DNA from: Paenibacillus tengchongensis
GTDB lineage: Bacteria; Bacillota; Bacilli; Paenibacillales; Paenibacillaceae
Length of the DNA stretch: 64,000 nucleotides
NCBI RefSeq assembly: GCF_008973665.1
Contig: NZ_WACP01000012.1
Span: 179,415-243,414 of the forward strand
Direction of reading: 5' to 3'
A program made the translations under genes and the position numbers. The notes under the pieces are model-generated. The model ran no database searches, was not told the origin of the DNA, and worked only from the letters and a program-made list of their open reading frames with translations. Below, in pieces: positions 26,029-34,441 of the stretch (position 1 is its first letter; the number at the start of each line of letters is the position of its first letter).

Positions 26029-27003
26029 ATGTCCCCTATTCTTCATGCGCTGAAGCATGACCTAGCCACGCTGTCGCCGGGCGAGCGGAAGCTCGCGGAG
26101 CGCATTCTCGCTTCGCCCGGCGAGATTGTCCACATGGGCATCACCGAGCTGGCCGAACAGTGCCAGGTCAGTCCCGCTGCAGTCACCCGCTTCTGCAAGC
26201 TGCTGCATTTCAAGGGATTTCCCGATTTCAAGGTCAAGCTGGCCGCTGAAATCGCCCACGGCGATGCTGCGGGAGCGGACGGCTCCTCCTACCAGGATAT
26301 CGTCGCCGGCAATCCGCTGGCGGTCATTGTGGAAGCGATGCAGGCCAATCATCTGGCCTCGATCCGCGACACCACCTCCCTGCTTGACCTGGAACGGATG
26401 CAGGCGGCTATTGATGCGCTGTGCCGGGCCCGGCGGGTCGATCTGTACGGGATGGCTACCTCATCCATCGTCGCCCAGGACTTTTACCAGAAGCTGGTGC
26501 GCATCGGTGTGAGCTGTACCGCTTTTTCTGATTCCCACATGCAGATCACTTCGGCTTCTTCGCTGGCTGCAGGCGACGTCGCCCTTGCCGTCTCCTATTC
26601 CGGGGAAACCCCGGAAACGGCCGATGCGCTGGAATGCGCGAGAAGGAGCGGCGCAACCACCATATCGTTGACCGCTTACGGCAACAACACGCTGGCTGCG
26701 CTTGCCGATATTTCCCTGTTCTCCTCCTCGCTGGAGCAAGGGATGCGCCGGGGCGATATGGCCTCGCGGATCGCGCAGCTGCATATTATCGACATTCTTT
26801 TTACCGGTATGGTCAGCACGCGGTTCACAGACTTCATTCCCAAGCTGGAGCAATCCTACCGGAATGTACAGCAATACCGTCATAAATCTGCTCTACCGGA
26901 AGTAGAGGCATCGGCCCAAGCCCGTGCAAAGAACCAAAGAAATCCACTAGCCAATGAACAAAAGGAGGATCATGAATATGAACGTTCTGACTTTTCACAA
27001 TGA
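26029..27003 (+). CDS. MurR/RpiR family regulator of amino-sugar use
   Basis: A 324-residue regulator. The N-terminal RpiR helix-turn-helix covers residues 1-77 (SPGERKLAERILASPGEIV, ELAEQCQVSPAAVTRFCKLL). The SIS phosphosugar-binding domain covers about 125-265 (DLYGMATSSIVAQDFYQKL, DVALAVSYSGETPETADAL). It probably senses an amino-sugar phosphate such as GlcN-6-P and controls nagB and nagA (inference from position). The last residues are unlike the family: the tail from about 285 on is extra and its codons run through the nagB ribosome site, overlapping nagB by 26 bp. Confidence 0.85.
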   Translation: MSPILHALKHDLATLSPGERKLAERILASPGEIVHMGITELAEQCQVSPAAVTRFCKLLHFKGFPDFKVKLAAEIAHGDAAGADGSSYQDIVAGNPLAVIVEAMQANHLASIRDTTSLLDLERMQAAIDALCRARRVDLYGMATSSIVAQDFYQKLVRIGVSCTAFSDSHMQITSASSLAAGDVALAVSYSGETPETADALECARRSGATTISLTAYGNNTLAALADISLFSSSLEQGMRRGDMASRIAQLHIIDILFTGMVSTRFTDFIPKLEQSYRNVQQYRHKSALPEVEASAQARAKNQRNPLANEQKEDHEYERSDFSQ

Positions 27004-27706
27004 TGAGGATTTCGCCCAGACCGGAGCCAACCTGATCGCCAGTCTGCTGCAGGCCAATCCCAAAGCGGTCCTGGGCCTCGCTACCGGCAGCTCTCCGCTC
27101 GGTGTGTACGGCAAGCTCGCCGAAATGCACCGCAAAGGGATGGTCAGCTTCGCCAAAGCAACCACCTTTAATCTCGATGAATATGTCGGGCTGCCGGCGG
27201 ACCACCCGCAGAGCTACCGCAGCTTCATGAACGAGAATCTGTTCAGGCATATCGACATCGACCTCAGCCGGACCAACGTGCCGCGGGGCGATGCCGATGA
27301 TCTTGCCGCCGAATGCCGCGCCTATGACCGGATGCTGGACGAAGAGGGGCCGGTCGACCTGCAGCTGCTGGGGATCGGCAGCAACGGCCATATCGGCTTC
27401 AACGAACCGGATGCCAGCCTGACCAGCGGCACGCATGTCGTCCAGCTCTTGCCGGAGACGCGCGAAGCCAATGCCAGATTCTTCGGTGATCCGCAGGAAG
27501 TTCCGCGGCAGGCCGTAACGATGGGCATCGGCGGAATTCTGAAGGCGCGGCAGATCGTCCTCTTGGTGCGCGGCGAAGCCAAGGCCGAAGCAGTGAAGAA
27601 TGCATTGCAGGGACCGATCACGACCCAGTGCCCCGCTTCCCTGCTGCAGAGCCACCCGAATGTGGTCGTGCTGCTCGATGAAGGAGCTGCCAAATGGTTA
27701 CGGTAA
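26978..27706 (+). CDS. nagB: Glucosamine-6-phosphate deaminase
   Basis: A 242-residue enzyme that converts GlcN-6-P to fructose-6-P and ammonia. Conserved blocks are VLGLATGSSPLGVYGKLAEM, ATTFNLDEYVGL, LLGIGSNGHIGFNEP and VTMGIGGILKA. The start at 26978 is 9 nt from AAAGGAGG; in-frame ATGs at 26954 and 26972 are before or too close to it. The length equals that of Firmicute NagB (about 242). It overlaps the regulator gene upstream and nagA downstream (13 bp). Confidence 0.95.
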   Translation: MNVLTFHNDEDFAQTGANLIASLLQANPKAVLGLATGSSPLGVYGKLAEMHRKGMVSFAKATTFNLDEYVGLPADHPQSYRSFMNENLFRHIDIDLSRTNVPRGDADDLAAECRAYDRMLDEEGPVDLQLLGIGSNGHIGFNEPDASLTSGTHVVQLLPETREANARFFGDPQEVPRQAVTMGIGGILKARQIVLLVRGEAKAEAVKNALQGPITTQCPASLLQSHPNVVVLLDEGAAKWLR

Positions 27707-28899
27707 TCCGCCCCAAAGGAACTGAAGCCCCAGGCTTTCTGTTGTACGGACAGGTGCTGACGCCTGCGGGCCTCATCGGGCAGGGAGTGATCGCCGTCTC
27801 CGGGCAGTTGATCCGGTATGCCGGCGAAGCGGCAGGACTTCCCGAAGCCTGCGCCCGTTGGCCTATAGCAGAGGATGCGCCGGGGGCGCTATATATTCCG
27901 GGCTTCGTCGATGTCCATGTGCATGGCGGGGCAGGCCATGATTTCATGTACAGCGGCCGGGAGGCCCTCGACACCATTACCCGCTTCCATGCGTCCCAGG
28001 GAACAACGGCCATGCTGGCCACTACGATGACCGCCGCCAAAGCCGACATCGACCGCGTGCTGCAGGAAGTGGCTGACTACCGGAGCGCTCCCATGCCTTA
28101 CGCGCAATTGGCCGGAGTGCATCTCGAAGGCCCTTTTATCAGCCCGCGCTGGCCCGGTGCGCAGAACCCCGAGCACATCGTTCCCGCAAACGCAGCATGG
28201 CTGGAAGCCTGGGAGGCACTATACCCGGGTATGATCCGCCAGGTGACGCTTGCGCCGGAGGGCGAGCACGCGCTAGAAGCCATATCCTGGCTGCGCAAGG
28301 CCGGGATTACCGCAGCGCTTGGCCATACCAACGCCACCTTTGAAGAGGTGACCGCTGCGGCGGACGCCGGGCTGAACCAGGCGGTGCATATGTTCAACGC
28401 CATGACGCCGCTGCATCACCGCAAGCCGGGCGCTGCCGGTGCCGTCCTGTATGATGAGCGCATCCGTGCGGAAATCATCGCCGACGGCATTCATGTCCAC
28501 CCGGCGGCGGTTGCGATTACCGCCCGGCTCAAGCGCGGACAGCTGCTGCTGATTACGGATGCCATGTCGGCGGCAGGCCTCGCCGACGGCGATTACGCCA
28601 TCGGCGATTTGCCCGTCACGGTCAGGGGGGGCGTTGCCACCCTGAAGGATAATCCGGACGCGCTGGCCGGCAGCACGCTGACCATGATCCGGGGCTTCCG
28701 CTATCTGATTGCGGAAGCAGGCCTCACGCTGGAGGAGGCTTCCCGGGCCGCAAGCCTGACACCGGCGGCATCGCTGGGCATGGACCACCTGATCGGCTCG
28801 CTGGAAGCGGGCAAGCGGGGAGATATCCTCAGGCTTGATGGCGAATTCAATCTGCGGGACGTATGGATCGGCGGCCGGCGGATGGAGCTGAATATGTAA
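27694..28899 (+). CDS. nagA: N-acetylglucosamine-6-phosphate deacetylase
   Basis: A 401-residue amidohydrolase that removes acetate from GlcNAc-6-P, feeding NagB. Metal and active-site motifs: DVHVHGGAGHDF, AGVHLEGPFISP, LGHTNATFEE, HMFNAMTPLHHR, LLITDAMSAAG (catalytic Asp). Length is typical. It overlaps nagB by 13 bp and ends at a strong terminator, so regulator, nagB and nagA form one operon. The usual cell-wall or chitin amino-sugar salvage role applies. Confidence 0.95.
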   Translation: MVTVIRPKGTEAPGFLLYGQVLTPAGLIGQGVIAVSGQLIRYAGEAAGLPEACARWPIAEDAPGALYIPGFVDVHVHGGAGHDFMYSGREALDTITRFHASQGTTAMLATTMTAAKADIDRVLQEVADYRSAPMPYAQLAGVHLEGPFISPRWPGAQNPEHIVPANAAWLEAWEALYPGMIRQVTLAPEGEHALEAISWLRKAGITAALGHTNATFEEVTAAADAGLNQAVHMFNAMTPLHHRKPGAAGAVLYDERIRAEIIADGIHVHPAAVAITARLKRGQLLLITDAMSAAGLADGDYAIGDLPVTVRGGVATLKDNPDALAGSTLTMIRGFRYLIAEAGLTLEEASRAASLTPAASLGMDHLIGSLEAGKRGDILRLDGEFNLRDVWIGGRRMELNM

Positions 28900-28902
28900 A
28901 TA

Positions 28903-28937
28903 AACGCAGCCGCCTGATGCGCTCAGGCGGCTGCGTT
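28903..28937 (+). terminator. Terminator of the nag operon
   Basis: A 15-bp perfect stem AACGCAGCCGCCTGA/TCAGGCGGCTGCGTT with a 5-nt loop, followed by TCCGTTTCTATTAT, just after the nagA stop. Confidence 0.85.
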
Positions 28938-29001
28938 TCCGTTTCTATTATAGGGCACCTGAACCGGCTCAGCCAGGACACTGCCCTGCTGCGGGACTGT
29001 C

Positions 29002-29916
29002 TTAATATCCGCTGCGCGCCGGGAAAATCCGCTCCACCAGCGTTCCGAACTCGCGGGCAAAGCCCCTCAGCGGATGCCCGGCGCGGAATTCCTCGGCATA
29101 AAAGTTCGCCCGCTCAACGAAATCGGGATTGGCCGACACGTAAACGTTGTCGATGCCATTGTGGCTGCGCTTCACAACATCGGCAATCTTATTCTTGGTG
29201 TCCTGGGTAACGTCCCCTGCATCGGTATCGGATGTCGCATTATAGGAATACGGCGCAATCCCCCGGCTTCCGGCGTTGCGGCCCATGCTGTCGTCAATAT
29301 CCCGCTTCAGCCGTGTCCCGTCGGTCATATTGCTGCCGGTAAAGATGCCGTTGCCCCCGTTTCCGGCATACTGCTGAGGCTGCGTCATGCCCGTTCCGCC
29401 GACCGTACCTGTACCGGTCTCAGCGGCGCTGATTCCGGCTGTGGAGCCGCCGGTTCCCGTTCTGCCCGGGATGCCAAGCGCTGTGCCTCTGCCGCGTGAA
29501 TCCGTCCGGGCATTCATGCCGCCCATCGGCCGGCCCGAGCCGCTAAGTCCGTCAGGATCTGGATCACCGAGGCCATAAGGCCGGACCCTCCCTGTATTCT
29601 GCGCCTGCACCCCGCCCCGGGCATTGTCCAGGGTCACAGCCACATAGGCGTTCTTGCCGACAGTCAGGACATTTGCAGTTCTGACCTCCGGCATAGCAGT
29701 GACGCGGGCCGCCAACTCTTGATCAACCTGCATCTTATCGTAGGAGTTGGCATTCACCCCGCTGCCCTGCGTGGAATTGGTACGTACCTGCCCGTCGCGC
29801 ACACTGTTCGTCTGCACCTTATCATTGGCTGACTGGTTGGCCGCGCAGCCGGTAAGACCGGTGAGACCAAGCAGCAGCGCCGCCGATAACGGCAAAGCTA
29901 ATTTTGATCGCAGCAT
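29002..29916 (-). CDS. YhcN/YlaJ family sporulation lipoprotein
   Basis: A 304-residue lipoprotein. The lipobox LTGC is near residues 21-24. Conserved family phrases appear in two blocks: DQELAARVTAMPEVRTANVL with NAYVAVTLD near residues 60-95, and KIADVVKRSHNGIDNVYVS with DFVERANFYAEEFRAGHP near 235-285. Between them is an unusually long Gly/Arg/Thr-rich insert of about 130 residues (GRGTALGIPGRTGTGG and similar). Family members lie in the forespore inner membrane and affect germination or outgrowth. A sigma-G-like promoter supports that timing. GGAGG precedes the ATG. Confidence 0.88.
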   Translation of the reverse strand: MLRSKLALPLSAALLLGLTGLTGCAANQSANDKVQTNSVRDGQVRTNSTQGSGVNANSYDKMQVDQELAARVTAMPEVRTANVLTVGKNAYVAVTLDNARGGVQAQNTGRVRPYGLGDPDPDGLSGSGRPMGGMNARTDSRGRGTALGIPGRTGTGGSTAGISAAETGTGTVGGTGMTQPQQYAGNGGNGIFTGSNMTDGTRLKRDIDDSMGRNAGSRGIAPYSYNATSDTDAGDVTQDTKNKIADVVKRSHNGIDNVYVSANPDFVERANFYAEEFRAGHPLRGFAREFGTLVERIFPARSGY

Positions 29917-29963
29917 CGTTGTATCCTCCGTTTGGTTATGGAATGAATGCAGCTAACATGCTT

Positions 29964-29994
29964 TAGCTTGGCCTTTGCCCTCCCCCGCTATGCA
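29964..29994 (-). promoter_or_regulatory. Sigma-G-like promoter of the YhcN-family gene
   Basis: TGCATA, 18 nt, CAAGCTA on the minus strand, about 48 bp upstream of the start codon. The -35 is good; the -10 has CA and CTA in place but departs from CATACTA in the middle. Confidence 0.45.
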
Positions 29995-30127
29995 GAAAGG
30001 ATTTGGCACGGTGAACACGCTATCCGTCACATGCGGAGCTGCAAGCGCGTATTCTATTAACAGCAAGCCGCCATTTCAGCGATAAGCCGGGTGTGTTCTC
30101 CGCATAGCAAAGTCAGGAGGGGTGAGC

Positions 30128-31201
30128 ATGAGGGTTTTATTTACGTTTTATGTCCCCAGCGGCGGGGTGGAGACACTGAATAAGCTGCGGTGTGAGAGCC
30201 TGCAGCGCAGCGGAATCGAATGCCATGTTTTATATACATTGCCGCCGCCGTCAGGAAACCAGAATACTACAAGCTTTCCGGTATTTATATCCAACCAGGA
30301 CGAAGAGATCAAAGCGCTTCTGCAGGCCTACGCATACGATGCGATTGTCGTAACCTCGGATTATTTCATGCTTGAGCGCTTGCGCAGGCTGGGCTACGGC
30401 CGGGTTCTGATCTATGAATCACAGGGTCTGGGTAAACGGGAAGATGCGCAAAATATCATTATTGAATCGGTTCCTTATCTCCGTGCCTACTGCAACGCTG
30501 TACTGATGCCTCCGACGAGCCATATGCTGGAGCTGTTCATTTCCATTTGTCCCTGGCTGCACCGTTACATTATCCCCAACATCGTCGACGTCAACTCCTT
30601 CCGGCTAATTCCCGGCGAGGCGCCCCGCGATCCGGTCATCGCCTGGGTTGGACGGCTGGAGACCAACAAGAATTGGAGCGAGTACCTCAAGATTGCCTGC
30701 GAGGTCCGCCGCCATAAGCCCGATCTGCATCTCTGGATGTTTCACGACCCAGAGCTGGCCGCCGAAGAGCAGAAGGAGCTGTTCCACAAGGAGCTTCATG
30801 AGCTGGGACTTGCCGACCGGCTGAGCATATTTACCAATATCCCCAACCATGTGATGCCGGTCTATTATTCCTCCATTGCCGGTTCCGGGGGCTTTCTCGT
30901 GTCCACCTCGATTACGGAAGGCTTCGGGTATGCCGTCGCCGAGGCCATCTGCTGCACCTGTCCCGTGCTGAGCACGGATTCGGACGGAGTCCGTTCGTTC
31001 ATTGAACATAATGTATCCGGCAAGTTCTATCCGCTGGGCAATATCGAAGCTGCCGTCATGGAAGGCCTGGAGCTGATGAACGACCTTGCACTGCGCAGCC
31101 GGATCCGCGAGCAGGGGCGGGAATTGATGATTACCCGTTACGGCTCCGAACGGTATGCCGGTCAATTCCGCGAGATGATGAACTCCTTCGCCATCTTTTA
31201 A
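30128..31201 (+). CDS. GT4-type glycosyltransferase
   Basis: About 357 residues from the ATG at 30128, 7 nt after GGAGGGG; the GTG at 30122 is too close to that site. The N-terminus RVLFTFYVPSGGVETLNKLR is the acceptor-binding Rossmann half. The C-terminal half has IAWVGRLETNKNWSEYLKI and the donor-binding EX7E-like region SITEGFGYAVAEAICC. It uses a nucleotide sugar to extend a glycan; specificity is unknown. It points toward the minus-strand glycan cluster and shares a bidirectional terminator with it. Confidence 0.85.
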   Translation: MRVLFTFYVPSGGVETLNKLRCESLQRSGIECHVLYTLPPPSGNQNTTSFPVFISNQDEEIKALLQAYAYDAIVVTSDYFMLERLRRLGYGRVLIYESQGLGKREDAQNIIIESVPYLRAYCNAVLMPPTSHMLELFISICPWLHRYIIPNIVDVNSFRLIPGEAPRDPVIAWVGRLETNKNWSEYLKIACEVRRHKPDLHLWMFHDPELAAEEQKELFHKELHELGLADRLSIFTNIPNHVMPVYYSSIAGSGGFLVSTSITEGFGYAVAEAICCTCPVLSTDSDGVRSFIEHNVSGKFYPLGNIEAAVMEGLELMNDLALRSRIREQGRELMITRYGSERYAGQFREMMNSFAIF

Positions 31202-31216
31202 CAGTGCGGCAAAGAA

Positions 31217-31258
31217 AGAACCCTCCAGCCACCGCATCCGGTGAGCCTGAAGGGTTCT
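31217..31258. terminator. Bidirectional terminator
   Basis: AGAACCCT and AGGGTTCT close an imperfect long hairpin. T-rich bases follow on both strands (CTTCTTTATT on plus, TTCTTTGCC on minus). It serves the converging glycosyltransferase genes. Confidence 0.7.
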
Positions 31259-31286
31259 CTTCTTTATTAGGAACCATCGCCCTGCA

Positions 31287-32324
31287 TCAAGCCTGCTTCG
31301 CTACAATTTCATACAGCTCGTTCTGAAAAATCTCCACGCTCCGCTCCCACGTATAGCGGGCGGAGTCCTGCTCGCCCCGGAGAGCCAGCCGCCCGCGCAG
31401 GTCCCGGTCCCCGATGAGCGCCGCAATATCCGCAGCGAGTCGGTTCTCATGCCGGTAGGACATCAGGCAATTCTGGCCGTGCCTGCAGTATTCCAGATTG
31501 CCGCCGGAATACACGGTGACCAGGGCAGCGCCGCAGCGCATCGCCTCAAGCCCCGGCATGGAGCCGGTATCATAGGTGCTGGAGCTGACGAAAATATCCG
31601 CTTCATTATAGTGGTAGCACAGCTCCTCATCACCGGAGGGCGTACGCAGCTGAAAGCGCGGGTCGGTTCTCAGCGCCTGCAGCACAGACGAGGACGCGAA
31701 CTCGCCCGGGGGCGTAAGCAGAAAGACCGTCACCTCGGGATGCAGCGCCTTAACGGTGCCGAGCTGCTCCAGAAGATATTCCTGCTCCCGGTGGCCGGAG
31801 AATCCCCCTTCCGGTTTGCGCATAATGGCCGACACTACCGGATTCCTGACCTGGTCCCGCAAATGCATATTGTAAAAACCGGCATCGACGCCGATTGGAA
31901 TAATTCTTCCCTTGATGCCGTGGTTGAGCCGGACCGTCTCCTGCTGCCAGCGGGATAATACCATCAGGTGCTTTACCCTGTGGTAAGACGCAAAGGACTG
32001 GTTATTGCCCGGCAGGAAGGTCGGCTCATAGCACAGGGCCAGCCGCACATGAATTCCTCTTCCCTGTTCGCTGGCCCGCTGGGCCACCGGCACGGTCGTA
32101 TAATAATTTGAGACAATGATATCGCCGTAAGGAAAATCGACCTCCGACAGCTCTTCCTCCGCCGAAAACACCACCGGGCATTCCAGCGGGTACTCAACGG
32201 CCGTCTGAGAGGGCATCACAACTGTCACTTCGTGGCCGAGCCTGAACATCCGGTTGGCCAATTCGGCCAGCATGCGCTGCGCGCCTCCCCGCGAAAGCGT
32301 CAGAATCGGGAACGTTATCCTCAT
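31287..32324 (-). CDS. GT4-type glycosyltransferase
   Basis: A 345-residue enzyme. The N-terminus RITFPILTLSRGGAQRML has the Gly-Gly-Ala acceptor loop. ADIFVSSSTYDTGSMPGLEA with the following MRCGAALVTVYSG is the donor-binding acidic motif near residues 245-275. The start codon overlaps the stop of the preceding GT2 gene by 4 bp. It is the last gene of the long minus-strand glycan operon. The substrate is not predictable. Confidence 0.85.
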   Translation of the reverse strand: MRITFPILTLSRGGAQRMLAELANRMFRLGHEVTVVMPSQTAVEYPLECPVVFSAEEELSEVDFPYGDIIVSNYYTTVPVAQRASEQGRGIHVRLALCYEPTFLPGNNQSFASYHRVKHLMVLSRWQQETVRLNHGIKGRIIPIGVDAGFYNMHLRDQVRNPVVSAIMRKPEGGFSGHREQEYLLEQLGTVKALHPEVTVFLLTPPGEFASSSVLQALRTDPRFQLRTPSGDEELCYHYNEADIFVSSSTYDTGSMPGLEAMRCGAALVTVYSGGNLEYCRHGQNCLMSYRHENRLAADIAALIGDRDLRGRLALRGEQDSARYTWERSVEIFQNELYEIVAKQA

Positions 32325-33043
32325 CTCCCTCTCTCCTTTCTGAGCAGCTGAGCGAGGACCCCGGCATGTCGCGCCTGCACCATACTGATCTCCTTATGCT
32401 GGGCTTCACCGTGCAGCACCGAGCCCATTTGCTGGTGTACACGGTAGTCCAATAACGGCTCTTCAATATAGGACCATTCATATCCAGGCAATATCCGCAG
32501 CCACATATCATAATCCTGTGTGTACAGGAAGTGTTCATTAAAAAGTCCGACTTTGTTAAAAATGTTCATGTCGAGCAACACGGAGCTGCCGTTGACGGGA
32601 CAGCCCTGCATCATCGTCTCGATGAGCTCGCTTCTGCTGCGGAAAGGGACGCATATCGGCTCCGACACCCGGGCTCCATGCTCATTAATGTAATAATAGG
32701 CGGTATGGTTAAAGGAAGTACCGGTATGCTGCAGTGCTACAAGCTGGCGCGCTATTTTGTGCGGATGGAACTGATCGTCTGCGCTTAACCAGGCGAAATA
32801 GGAGCCGCGTGCCACCCGTATTCCCATGTTGAGCGCTGAACCGGTGCCGCCGTTGGCTTTGCGCACATACACAATCCGGTCCATGTACGGCGCGAGCTTC
32901 TCGGCATACAGGGTAGAGCCGTCATCGATCACAATAATTTCAAGATGGGGATACGTCTGGGCCAATACGCTTTCCACGGCCACGTCTACATAGGAGCAAT
33001 TGTAAAAAGGAATTACGACGGAAACCTTGGGCTGCTGAATCAT
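32321..33043 (-). CDS. GT2 family glycosyltransferase
   Basis: A 240-residue single-domain GT-A enzyme. KVSVVIPFYNCSYVDVAVES at the N-terminus binds nucleotide; YFAWLSADDQFHP near residues 85-98 contains the metal-binding acidic pair. YTQDYDMWLRILPGYEW is the usual C-terminal block. AAAGGAGG precedes the ATG. It is a close relative of the GT2 at 33723-34439 (shared SVVIPFYNC / SVIIPFYNC and WLSADD / WLSSDD), so the two probably arose by duplication on either side of a methyltransferase gene. Confidence 0.88.
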   Translation of the reverse strand: MIQQPKVSVVIPFYNCSYVDVAVESVLAQTYPHLEIIVIDDGSTLYAEKLAPYMDRIVYVRKANGGTGSALNMGIRVARGSYFAWLSADDQFHPHKIARQLVALQHTGTSFNHTAYYYINEHGARVSEPICVPFRSRSELIETMMQGCPVNGSSVLLDMNIFNKVGLFNEHFLYTQDYDMWLRILPGYEWSYIEEPLLDYRVHQQMGSVLHGEAQHKEISMVQARHAGVLAQLLRKERGR

Positions 33044-33070
33044 GCGTCCACCTCCTTTCCCGGTAGTAAG

Positions 33071-33646
33071 TTATACTGTCTTGCAGGCGATCAAGGCATC
33101 GAGCGGGGAATGATCCGGGCCGAACGCCTCCCGGAAAGCCGGGTTCTCGGCATGGTGGTACCCCTTCAGCACCGTGACGGAATAGCCGCGCTGCAGGAAA
33201 TCCTCCGGCTCCCAGCCGCTGCAATGCCGCTGATAATACTCCCCCTGCAAATGAAAATAATCCTTCCCCTCCTGAGGGAAGAATCCGCGCGGCGTAAACA
33301 CCACGACACGGCTGGAGGCGATCCGCTCCGCCTTGCGCAGCAGCTCTTCCCCTTCCTGCATCGTGAAATGCTCGAGGGAATCGATCAGCGTTACCGCCGA
33401 GAAGGTCCCCGGCAGAAACAGCTTATCGATATGGTTGGCGTCGGCATGCACCGGTATGATGTGCGGCGCCGAATATTTACGGTGCAGCAGATAAGGCCGG
33501 TGAATATCCAGGCCGAGAACTACAGCGGCTTCGTAGCGCTCCAGCAGCGTACCGGTGCCGCTGCCGATGTCCAGAATGCTGCTGGCGAATTTCAGTTGCT
33601 CTAGCAGGACAGGCATGAAGTCTTTGACTGCCATCTCCCGGTACAT
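33071..33646 (-). CDS. Class I SAM-dependent methyltransferase
   Basis: A 191-residue enzyme. SILDIGSGTGTLLERY is SAM motif I (residues about 19-34), VVLGLDIHRPYLL holds the acidic residue that binds ribose, and FSAVTLIDSLEHF is motif IV. HFTMQEGEELLRKAERI completes the fold of Methyltransf_11/23 types. GGGAGG precedes the ATG. Placed between two glycosyltransferases, it most likely O-methylates a sugar of the glycan being built (inference). Confidence 0.82.
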   Translation of the reverse strand: MYREMAVKDFMPVLLEQLKFASSILDIGSGTGTLLERYEAAVVLGLDIHRPYLLHRKYSAPHIIPVHADANHIDKLFLPGTFSAVTLIDSLEHFTMQEGEELLRKAERIASSRVVVFTPRGFFPQEGKDYFHLQGEYYQRHCSGWEPEDFLQRGYSVTVLKGYHHAENPAFREAFGPDHSPLDALIACKTV

Positions 33647-33722
33647 ACGCTGTTCCTCCCTATCTCCAATTTGACTAAACAGTGATAGTTCAGTCTCTAT
33701 TGACTATAAGAGACTGCCTTCC

Positions 33723-34439
33723 CTATCCGCCCATAGAAGCGATCAGACCGCGGAGCGCAGCATGGTAACGGGCATTGGTGGCGGCGGCCTCCGCCATAAT
33801 TACGTCATAATGCCTGAGCGTTCCCATGCCTTCATGCCGGCGGTAGGCGGTTAAAGACTGGTTCAGCATCACCGGGGCATATCCGTTCAGAATCGCCCGG
33901 AACCACAGGTCGTAATCATGGGTATACGGCAGTCCTTCGTCGAACAGCCCGATGGCGCCGAACACTTCTTTACGGAACATTACCGTACAGCCGTTGATGG
34001 GATTCCCCTGCAGAAAGCACCGCAAGTACTCAACCATGTTCGGAAATACCGGCGATACATTCATCTCCGTCACTTGAGAATGGCTGTTGACCAAATTGAA
34101 ATTGGTATAGCTGATCATCAGCCGGTGTTCTTCCATAAACGCGACCTGATTGTTGATTTTGTCGAAATAGAACATATCGTCCGAGCTGAGCCAGGCGACA
34201 TAATCCCCGGAGGCGTGGCGGATGCCGTGGTTCAGCGCCGTTGCCGTACCGCCGTTGGCCTTGCCCAGATAATGAATATGGGAGAGATAAGGAACAATCC
34301 GGTCCACATGCTGCCAGGAGCCGTCATCCACGACGATAATTTCGTGGGCCGGCCAGGATTGAGTCAAGGCGCTTTGCAGCGCCTGCTCAATATATGGGCA
34401 ATTATAAAACGGAATAATTACGGACACTTTCGGCCTCAT
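33723..34439 (-). CDS. GT2 family glycosyltransferase
   Basis: A 238-residue GT-A enzyme. KVSVIIPFYNCPYIEQALQS, IIVVDDGSW and YVAWLSSDDMFYF show the nucleotide and metal sites. YTHDYDLWFRAILNGYAP is conserved with the GT2 at 32321. It starts 2 bp past the epimerase gene, with GGAAGG close upstream. It belongs to the same operon as the UDP-sugar enzymes. Confidence 0.88.
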   Translation of the reverse strand: MRPKVSVIIPFYNCPYIEQALQSALTQSWPAHEIIVVDDGSWQHVDRIVPYLSHIHYLGKANGGTATALNHGIRHASGDYVAWLSSDDMFYFDKINNQVAFMEEHRLMISYTNFNLVNSHSQVTEMNVSPVFPNMVEYLRCFLQGNPINGCTVMFRKEVFGAIGLFDEGLPYTHDYDLWFRAILNGYAPVMLNQSLTAYRRHEGMGTLRHYDVIMAEAAATNARYHAALRGLIASMGG

Positions 34440-34441
34440 CT

